A DNA stretch of 12,089 nt, from the NCBI GenBank assembly GCA_021827805.1, contig JAKAUG010000049.1:1-12089 (forward strand), written 5' to 3'. The notes under the pieces are model-generated. The model was not told the DNA's origin and did no database searches. It worked only from the letters and a program-made list of their open reading frames with translations. The position numbers and the translations under genes are program-made. Positions 6,703-12,089 of this stretch are shown piece by piece. The stretch comes from Bacillota bacterium (GTDB lineage Bacteria > Bacillota > Sulfobacillia > RBS10-35 > JAJYVN01). How positions within the stretch are numbered: position 1 is the first letter of the stretch; each line of letters begins with the position of its first letter.

Positions 6703-7593
6703 GTGGGCGCCCCGCAGTGTGGTGGGCAGGCCCTCATCGAGGGCGTCATGATGCGGTGCCCCTCGGGCATGACGGTCGCGGTGCGCCGTCGGTCCGGCGA
6801 AATCACGGTGGAGCGTGCGCTGCGGCCGCAGCCCGGCGGCGGGATCTGGGCGTGGCCCCTGGTCCGTGGGCTGGGCACCCTGGCAGACAGCCTGGTGCTC
6901 GGCACGCGGGCCCTTCTGCGGTCCGCCGAACTGGCCGAGGCCGATCTGGGGGACCGGGGGTCGAACCCGCCGGAACGGGAGGGCGCCCTGGTCTGGACCA
7001 TGCTGCCCTCACTGCTCCTGGCGGTCGGTCTCTTCGTGGTGCTGCCGACGGCGCTGGCCGGCATCTGGCGGCGAGGGCTTGGCTCGGCGGTGGCTGCGCA
7101 GTTCCTTGAGGGTGCTGTGCGTCTGCTGCTCCTGCTCGGCTACGTGGCGGGCATCTCCGCGGTCGGCCAGGTCCGCCGCGTGCTTGAGTACCATGGCGCG
7201 GAGCATAAGGCCATCGCGACCCTCGAGGCCGGCCTGCCGCTTGAGGTGGAGGCCGCTCGTGGTCGCTCACGCTTCCACCCGCGCTGCGGGACCAGCTTCC
7301 TTCTCTTTGTCGTCCTGCTGGCGGGGTTCGCGTTCCCCCTGCTGGGCTGGCAGGCGCTGTGGTTGCGGGTCCTGCTGCGCATCATCCTGCTGCCGGTGGT
7401 GGCTGCCCTGGGCTATGAGGTGCTCCGCCTCTCGGCTCGGGGACGGGCCGCCGCCATGCGTGCGCTGGTGGCGCCGGGCCTCTGGCTGCAGCACCTGACC
7501 ACGCGCGAACCGGACGGAGCACAGTTGGAGGTGGCGCTGGCAGCGCTGCGCGCCGCGCTGGAGCTGCCCGGCACAACGGAACCCCCGCACTGA
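6703..7593 (+). CDS. DUF1385 family integral membrane protein
   Basis: This 296-residue membrane protein belongs to the uncharacterised DUF1385 family, often found beside rpmE and prfA in Firmicutes. The family opening GGQALIEGVMMR lies within the first 20 residues. Four hydrophobic segments follow, at about 100-123, 134-155, 197-216 and 219-241. Between the second and third lie the conserved polar motifs EYHGAEHK (162-169) and, further on, RFHPRCGTS. Their histidines, glutamate and cysteine look like metal-binding or catalytic residues, but no activity is established. GTG at 6703 was chosen from the AGGGAGG upstream. Its stop is 13 bases before prfA and overlaps the first base of the prfA ribosome binding site, so it is probably co-transcribed and may be coupled with prfA. 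Transcription would have to pass the rpmE terminator or begin in the short gap. Confidence 0.88.
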   Translation: MGAPQCGGQALIEGVMMRCPSGMTVAVRRRSGEITVERALRPQPGGGIWAWPLVRGLGTLADSLVLGTRALLRSAELAEADLGDRGSNPPEREGALVWTMLPSLLLAVGLFVVLPTALAGIWRRGLGSAVAAQFLEGAVRLLLLLGYVAGISAVGQVRRVLEYHGAEHKAIATLEAGLPLEVEAARGRSRFHPRCGTSFLLFVVLLAGFAFPLLGWQALWLRVLLRIILLPVVAALGYEVLRLSARGRAAAMRALVAPGLWLQHLTTREPDGAQLEVALAALRAALELPGTTEPPH

Positions 7594-7606
7594 AGGAGGT
7601 GCCGCC

Positions 7607-8704
7607 ATGTCCCAGGAGCAGAGCCAGGAGGACATGAGTTCCCGGCTGGCCGCGGTGCGGGAGCGCCTGGCGGAGATCGACCGCACCCTTGCCGTTCCCG
7701 AACCGCTTGCCGACCAGGCCCGCTGGCGGGCGCTCCTGCAGGAGCGCGCGCGTCTGGAACCCATTGCGCGCAAGACGGTCGAGCGGCAGTCGGTGCTGGA
7801 GGACCTGCGCGCGGCCGAGGCCCTGGAGTCCGAGGAGGACCCGGACGCCAGGGAATGGTTGCGACAGGAGGTGGCGCGGCTTGAGGAGCGTCTGCGGGCG
7901 GTCGATGCGGAACTGCGCCTGCTGCTGCTGCCGCACGATCCACGGGACGACCGCGATGTGCTCCTGGAGATCCGCGCCGGGGCCGGGGGTGAGGAGGCGG
8001 CTCTGTTCAGCGCTGATCTGGCGAGGATGTACATGCGCTATGCGGAGCGGCGGGGCTGGCAGACCGAGATCCTGAGCGCGAGTGAGACGGACGGGGGCGG
8101 CTACCGGGAGATCGTGCTGGGAATCAGCGGAGACGCGGTGTATAGCCGCCTCAAGTTCGAGAGCGGGGTCCACCGCGTGCAGCGGGTTCCCGAGACCGAG
8201 GCCAGCGGGCGGATCCACACCAGCACCGCCACGGTGGCCGTCATGACCGAGGCCGACGAGGTGGACGTGGACATCCGGCCCGAGGACCTGGAGGTGGACA
8301 CCTACCGCTCCAGCGGGGCGGGCGGGCAGCACGTCAACCGGACCGAATCGGCCATCCGCATCACCCACAAACCCACCGGTCTGGTGGTCACCTGCCAGGA
8401 CGAGCGAAGCCAGATCAAGAACCGCGCCAAGGCGCTCAAGGTTCTCCGCGCACGCCTGCTGGACATGCGGATCCAGGCGCAGCACAGCCAGATCGCCAGC
8501 GAGCGGCGCGCCCTGGTGGGCACCGGCGACCGGAGCGAGCGCATCCGGACCTACAACTTTCCACAGAACCGGGTCAGCGAAGAGCGCATCGACCTGACCC
8601 TTTACCGCCTGAGGGAGATCTTGGAAGGCGACCTGGATCCGGTGACCGGTCCGCTGGTGGCGGAGGACCAGGCTCGCGCGTTGCGGGGAGCGGTCCAGGG
8701 GTGA
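7607..8704 (+). CDS. prfA: Peptide chain release factor 1
   Basis: RF1 recognises the stop codons UAA and UAG in the ribosomal A site and triggers release of the finished peptide. The 365-residue length is normal. The N-terminal half is a charged helical domain. The decoding domain carries the PxT-type anticodon motif as P195-E196-T197 (RVPETE), which marks RF1 and not the SPF motif of RF2. The catalytic GGQ is at 239-241 inside SSGAGGQHVN, and the conserved TYNFPQNRV block follows. No RF2-style frameshift site is needed or seen. The start ATG has a strong AAGGAGGT (7593-7600) six bases upstream. The stop overlaps the prmC start by four bases, consistent with translational coupling to its modifying enzyme. 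Confidence 0.97.
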   Translation: MSQEQSQEDMSSRLAAVRERLAEIDRTLAVPEPLADQARWRALLQERARLEPIARKTVERQSVLEDLRAAEALESEEDPDAREWLRQEVARLEERLRAVDAELRLLLLPHDPRDDRDVLLEIRAGAGGEEAALFSADLARMYMRYAERRGWQTEILSASETDGGGYREIVLGISGDAVYSRLKFESGVHRVQRVPETEASGRIHTSTATVAVMTEADEVDVDIRPEDLEVDTYRSSGAGGQHVNRTESAIRITHKPTGLVVTCQDERSQIKNRAKALKVLRARLLDMRIQAQHSQIASERRALVGTGDRSERIRTYNFPQNRVSEERIDLTLYRLREILEGDLDPVTGPLVAEDQARALRGAVQG

Positions 8705-9543
8705 CGGCGGCCGTCGCGGTGGCGCTGGTGGCCAAGGGCCTGGCAGAGGCAGGGCTGGAACAACCACGGCGCGAGGCTCGCCAGTTGCTCTCGTCGCTGG
8801 GCGGCCCGGACGGCATCCTGCGCGCGGACGAAGTGCTGGAGGAGGGGCTGCTCCAGCGCTACCTGACGGCGGGACGGCGCCGGGCCCGGAGGGAGCCGTT
8901 CGCCTACGTGGTCGGGTACCGTGAATTCTGGGGTCTGGACATCGCGGTCGGCCCTGGGGTCCTGATTCCCCGGCCCGAGACCGAGGGGCTGGTGGAGCGT
9001 GCCCTCGCGCTCGCGCCGGATGGAGCCCGCGTTGTGGACCTCTGCACGGGGAGCGGCGCGGTGGCCCTGGCGGTGGCCTCTTCGAGGGCCGACCTGGGGG
9101 TGGATGCGACGGATATCTCCACGCGCGCGCTCGACGTGGCGGCACGCAACGTGGCCACGCTGGGGCTCGCCTCACGAGTGCGCCTCCATGCCGGGGACCT
9201 CTGGGGGGCCCTGCCGGCGCGGACGCACGGTCACTACCTCGTCTGCACCTGCAATCCGCCGTACGTCGAGGCGAGGGAGCTTGGCACCCTGGAGCCCGAG
9301 GTGCGCGACTGGGAGCCGCGCCTTGCGCTGGTGCCGCCAGGCGGGTGGTTGCGCCTGTACACGCGTCTGGCCCGCGGGGCGATGAGCTGGCTCGCGCCGG
9401 GTGGGTGGCTTGTGGCCGAGGTGGGTGCGCGGCAGGGTGACGCGGTGGCGGGCATCCTGTGCGGGGCGGGCCTCTGTGACGTGCGCCAGGAGCGGGATCT
9501 GAGCGGGCAGCCCCGCTACGTGCGGGGCAGGCGGCCGACATGA
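8701..9543 (+). CDS. prmC: Release factor glutamine methyltransferase
   Basis: PrmC uses S-adenosylmethionine to N5-methylate the glutamine of the GGQ motif in release factors, here most likely the RF1 encoded just upstream. The 280-residue protein has the family's N-terminal helical domain. The block YVVGYREFWGLDIAVGPGVLIPRPETE follows; it includes the substrate-side residues. The SAM-binding loop is DLCTGSG (113-119), and the catalytic NPPY motif is at 185-188. After the usual DWEPRLAL segment the common GGxDGL stretch is replaced by a shorter VPPGGWLRLY, a mild variation. It starts at GTG 8701 within the sequence GTGA, sharing four bases with the prfA stop. It ends with ATGA shared with the next gene, so the three genes look translationally coupled. 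Confidence 0.95.
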   Translation: MTAAVAVALVAKGLAEAGLEQPRREARQLLSSLGGPDGILRADEVLEEGLLQRYLTAGRRRARREPFAYVVGYREFWGLDIAVGPGVLIPRPETEGLVERALALAPDGARVVDLCTGSGAVALAVASSRADLGVDATDISTRALDVAARNVATLGLASRVRLHAGDLWGALPARTHGHYLVCTCNPPYVEARELGTLEPEVRDWEPRLALVPPGGWLRLYTRLARGAMSWLAPGGWLVAEVGARQGDAVAGILCGAGLCDVRQERDLSGQPRYVRGRRPT

Positions 9544-10520
9544 ACACTCGCCGTTTGCGCTCCGTGGCCGAGGCCGCGGAGATCCTGCGCCATGGCGGGC
9601 TTGTGGCCTTTCCCACGGAGACGGTCTACGGTCTGGGGGCGGATGGCCTGGATCCGGCCGCGGTCCGCGCCGTGTTCGCGGCCAAGGGGCGGCCGGCAGA
9701 CAACCCGCTCATCCTCCACGTCCACGACGTGGTCGGGGCAGAGACGGTGGCGGTGTTGGACGCGCGCGCGCGCCGGCTGGCCAGCGGGCACTGGCCCGGC
9801 CCCCTCAGTCTGGTGCTGCCTGCTCGCCCGCAGGTGCCCGAGGAGGTGCGCGCGGGCTTGCCCACGGTCGCGGTGCGCTGCCCGAGGCACCCCTTGGCCC
9901 TGGCGCTCATCGCCGCCGCGGGCCGTCCCCTCGCCGCCCCCTCAGCCAACCTGTCTGGGCGGCCAAGCCCCACCAGCGCCGAGGCGGTGCTGGAGGACCT
10001 GGACGGGCGCATCGACGCCGTCCTGGACGGGGGACCGTGCCCGCTGGGGCTGGAGTCCACAGTGGTGGACTGCACGGGGCCCACGTTGCGCCTCCTGCGT
10101 CTGGGAGCGTTGGCCGCCGAGGATCTGGGCCTGGAGCCGCGGGTTGGCGGCGGGCAGGCGCTCAGCCCCGGGATGCGGCACCGCCACTACGCCCCCCGCA
10201 TCCCGTTGCGCGTCGTGGACGATCTCGGCCTGGCCCTCGCCGAGCATCCCGAGGCCGCGGTCCTCTGTACGGCGGAACAGGCGGCCAGGGCGCACCTGGC
10301 GCCGGGGCCCGCGGTGTATGTCCTGTCCGCCGATCCGGTCAAGCGGGGTGCCGAGCTCTACGCCGCGCTGCGCCTGCTGGAGCGCTGCGGCCGCCCGCTG
10401 ATCCTGGCCGCCGCCGTGCCGGACCAGGGCACCGATGCCGCGGTCATGGACCGCCTGCGCCGGGCGGCCAGCGGCTCCCAGGGCGGCGCCGGCCAGGGTG
10501 TGGATGCGGATCGAGCATAG
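9540..10520 (+). CDS. sua5: L-threonylcarbamoyladenylate synthase (Sua5/YwlC type)
   Basis: This enzyme makes threonylcarbamoyl-AMP from threonine, bicarbonate and ATP, the first step of t6A37 modification in tRNAs that read ANN codons. The 326-residue length fits the two-domain Sua5 type. The YrdC catalytic domain has FPTETVYGLG near the start, K49 and R51 in AKGRPADNPL, and SANLSG beginning at S135. A linker leads into the C-terminal Sua5 domain, whose entry motif SPGMRHRHYAP starts at S209. The start ATG overlaps the prmC stop in ATGA, with only a weak upstream GGCAGGCGG, suggesting translation depends on coupling. It matches B. subtilis YwlC, also downstream of prfA and prmC. It is likely the last gene of its operon, because a new promoter follows. 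Confidence 0.95.
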   Translation: MNTRRLRSVAEAAEILRHGGLVAFPTETVYGLGADGLDPAAVRAVFAAKGRPADNPLILHVHDVVGAETVAVLDARARRLASGHWPGPLSLVLPARPQVPEEVRAGLPTVAVRCPRHPLALALIAAAGRPLAAPSANLSGRPSPTSAEAVLEDLDGRIDAVLDGGPCPLGLESTVVDCTGPTLRLLRLGALAAEDLGLEPRVGGGQALSPGMRHRHYAPRIPLRVVDDLGLALAEHPEAAVLCTAEQAARAHLAPGPAVYVLSADPVKRGAELYAALRLLERCGRPLILAAAVPDQGTDAAVMDRLRRAASGSQGGAGQGVDADRA

Positions 10521-10537
10521 TGCGGCCTTTCGGCGGT

Positions 10538-10566
10538 TTCGCCGGCTCCCGCCACTCTGCTACACT
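10538..10566 (+). promoter_or_regulatory. Extended -10 promoter for the isomerase-phosphatase pair
   Basis: The -10 TACACT (10561-10566) is directly preceded by TGC, an extended -10. A weak -35-like TTCGCC (10538-10543) lies 17 bases upstream. The layout matches the rpmE promoter (TGCTAAACT there, TGCTACACT here). Transcription would start near 10573. A 5-bp hairpin (CGGCG/CGCCG, 10531-10544) overlaps the -35. Confidence 0.55.
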
Positions 10567-10625
10567 CCTTGGCGGCGTGCGGCAGCTCCCGCGTGCGGCA
10601 CGACCGGAGAGTGGGGGGTGCTCGG

Positions 10626-11417
10626 ATGCTTGACCTGAAGGCCACCTCTGGCCTGCCCCTGCAGTTGGCCGACGATGGCAGCCTGGTGTTCGGGGCCGGT
10701 GTGCCAACCGTGGAGCCCGCCGCACGGAGTCTCGCCGAGATGCGCCAGGTGCTCGCCGACCCTGCGGCCTCGGGCCCGGAAAACCTCTACTACATGTATC
10801 GCGACGTGGCGCGGCCCGAGGACCGCGAGGGCCTGAAGGCTGAGGACCTGCGCTACGACATCACGATCCTGATGCCCACCAGGCTTGGACCGGAGTGGAA
10901 CAAGACCTTCGGCCACTACCATCCGCTGGCGCCCTCGGGCGAGTACTACCCGGAGGTGTACGAGGTCCTGGCCGGCAAGGCGATCTACCTCCTGCAGCAC
11001 CGGGACGCGCAGGGGCGGATCGACGACGTGCTCGTGATCCCGGCGGTGCCCGGAGACAAGGTCTTCATGCTGCCGGGCTATGGTCATGCCACGATCAACC
11101 CTGGGGATGAGCCCCTCGTCATGGCCAACTGGGTGGCGGGCAGTTTCAGCTCCGAATACGGGGACTACAAGCAACGGCACGGTGCGGCCTACTTTGCCCT
11201 GGCCGGCGCCGAGGGTGTGCGCTGGCAGGCCAATCCCAACTACGGGCAGCTTCCCGAGGCCCGGGTCGTGGCTCCGCTGTGTCCGGAGGAGACCACGGGC
11301 CTCAAGGCCGGACGGCCCATGTATCCCGACGCGGTCGCCCATCCTGAGCGCTTGCGCTACCTGATCGACGCCTCCCTCTACCGTGGGGACTGGGCGGGTC
11401 TGGTCAGCGCCAGGTGA
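10626..11417 (+). CDS. pgiA: Cupin-type glucose-6-phosphate isomerase
   Basis: This enzyme interconverts glucose 6-phosphate and fructose 6-phosphate. It belongs to the metal-dependent cupin family first known from Archaea and is unrelated to the usual large PGI. The core shows WNKTFGHYHP with candidate metal ligands H97 and H99. E106 follows in GEYYPEVYEVL, and the distal H154 is in LPGYGHATINPG; this is the H-x-H, E, H pattern of the family. At 263 residues it is longer than the ~190-residue archaeal enzymes, with extra sequence at both ends. ATG at 10626 was chosen because it gives a normal N-terminus and has a G-rich site (10613-10618) 7 bases upstream. The in-frame TTG at 10569 would lie at the predicted transcription start. 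A phosphatase-MazG gene follows after 16 bases, likely in the same transcript. Confidence 0.88.
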   Translation: MLDLKATSGLPLQLADDGSLVFGAGVPTVEPAARSLAEMRQVLADPAASGPENLYYMYRDVARPEDREGLKAEDLRYDITILMPTRLGPEWNKTFGHYHPLAPSGEYYPEVYEVLAGKAIYLLQHRDAQGRIDDVLVIPAVPGDKVFMLPGYGHATINPGDEPLVMANWVAGSFSSEYGDYKQRHGAAYFALAGAEGVRWQANPNYGQLPEARVVAPLCPEETTGLKAGRPMYPDAVAHPERLRYLIDASLYRGDWAGLVSAR

Positions 11418-11433
11418 GAGGTGCGTTCCAGCC

Positions 11434-12089
11434 ATGACCGTGCCGCATGGGCGCATGGTGCTGGTCTGCACGGGGAACACCTGCCGGTCCCCGCTGGGCG
11501 AGGTCCTCGCCCGGCGGGCCGTGCAGCGCCTTGGGCTCCCCGTCGCGGTGGCCTCCGCCGGTCTGGCGGCGGTCCCAGGTGCCCCGGCCGCGGCCGAGGC
11601 GCGGGCCATAGCCGCCGAGATGGGCCTGGATCTCTCCACCCATCGGGCGCGGCGGGTCGAGGACGTGCGCTCCGGACCGGCCCTGTGGTTGACCATGACC
11701 CCCAGCCAGTCCCGCGAGCTGCGGGAGCGGTATGGGATCGAGGCGGAGCCGCTGTTGGTCCATGCGCGGCGGCTGGGCGTGCCAGTGCCCGCGGGGGACG
11801 GCGTTGCGGATCCCCTGGGCGGGGACGCGGCGCGGTACCGCGATGTGGCCCGGATCCTGGAGCAGGCGCTGGAGGGGATCGCCGGGATCTGGGCGGCCGC
11901 TTCGGTCGTCTCACGGGCAGAGGGAGGCGGACGGATGCAGACCAAGACCATCGCGCTGCCTCGACTCGGCGGGTTGCGTCCCACCCTGGAGTCCACCGCG
12001 CTCAAGCTGCTGGAGGAGGCCGGCGAGCTGGCCGAGACCATCGGCAAGTTCCGCGCCCTGTCCGGAGAGCGGGCGAGGCCCCCAGGAGC
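11434..12089 (+). CDS. ywlE: YwlE-like phosphatase fused in frame to a MazG-like domain (3' end outside window)
   Basis: The frame runs without a stop from ATG 11434 to the window end (218 codons visible). Residues 1 to about 155 are a low-molecular-weight phosphatase. The P-loop VCTGNTCRSP gives the C(x)5R motif, with nucleophile C12 and R18. The general acid is D126 in DP (126-127). Thr16 in the P-loop matches the threonine that marks protein-arginine phosphatases such as B. subtilis YwlE; tyrosine-specific relatives usually have a bulky residue there. A short linker rich in Ala, Gly and Arg (about 156-167) leads to a MazG-like segment, with PRLGGLRPTLEST followed by LLEEAGELAETIGKFRALSGE. 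MazG folds hydrolyse nucleoside triphosphates or related nucleotides. The two parts are normally separate genes, and an internal ATG at 11935 with its own ribosome binding site remains. Identity of each part is firm; the fusion rests on raw sequence only. Confidence 0.85.
   Translation, partial: MTVPHGRMVLVCTGNTCRSPLGEVLARRAVQRLGLPVAVASAGLAAVPGAPAAAEARAIAAEMGLDLSTHRARRVEDVRSGPALWLTMTPSQSRELRERYGIEAEPLLVHARRLGVPVPAGDGVADPLGGDAARYRDVARILEQALEGIAGIWAAASVVSRAEGGGRMQTKTIALPRLGGLRPTLESTALKLLEEAGELAETIGKFRALSGERARPPG
11921..11927 (+). promoter_or_regulatory. Internal ribosome binding site before the MazG-like part
   Basis: AGGGAGG lies 7 bases before the in-frame ATG at 11935 (codon 168). Translation from there would begin MQTKTIALPRLGGLRPT, a natural-looking start for a stand-alone MazG-like protein. 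A free MazG-like protein may therefore be made as well as the fusion. Confidence 0.6.

Noticed and set aside
5151..7064. A 637-codon minus-strand open frame opposite rho, rpmE and the DUF1385 gene (and similar long antisense frames opposite prfA and the isomerase).
   Set aside because: These are antisense shadows of clearly conserved plus-strand genes. Their residue composition is unstructured.

Overview
The window is GC-rich chromosomal DNA with every recognisable gene on the plus strand. The gene set suggests a high-GC, deep-branching member of the Bacillota (Firmicutes), for example a Symbiobacterium-, Thermaerobacter- or Limnochorda-like lineage. Four things point there: the order rho, rpmE, DUF1385 protein, prfA, prmC, sua5 and a ywlE-like phosphatase; a Firmicutes-like 23S 3' end; strong AGGAGG-type ribosome binding sites; and frequent GTG/TTG starts. 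The lineage is inferred from gene order and family knowledge, not from a phylogeny.

Layout. Bases 1-1478 hold the 3' part of a 23S rRNA gene (its 5' end lies outside the window), a short spacer with two hairpins, and a complete 5S rRNA gene. A very strong hairpin (1490-1528) closes the rRNA operon. Bases 1529-2306 hold no convincing gene but contain several inverted repeats, including a perfect 20-bp stem at 2013-2070. A Gfo/Idh/MocA-type oxidoreductase (2307-3341) and a beta-propeller-like lipoprotein (3506-4747) follow. The lipoprotein is preceded by a cluster of three -10-like hexamers.

Bases 4748-5063 form a leader to rho. Transcription termination factor Rho and zinc-type ribosomal protein L31 come next. 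rpmE appears to be its own transcription unit, with an extended -10 promoter and a classical intrinsic terminator. Then comes a tightly packed set of a DUF1385 membrane protein, release factor 1, its glutamine methyltransferase PrmC, and the threonylcarbamoyl-AMP synthase Sua5. These genes are separated by 13 bases or overlap by 4. They act together in translation: RF1 terminates peptides, PrmC methylates its GGQ motif, and Sua5 starts t6A synthesis on ANN-decoding tRNAs.

A second extended -10 promoter precedes a cupin-type glucose-6-phosphate isomerase. The last reading frame joins a YwlE-like (arginine-type) low-molecular-weight phosphatase to a MazG-like domain and runs off the window without a stop. 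That in-frame fusion, with a good internal ribosome binding site before the MazG part, is the most unusual observation. No mobile element, CRISPR array, tRNA or obvious new defence-like system was found.
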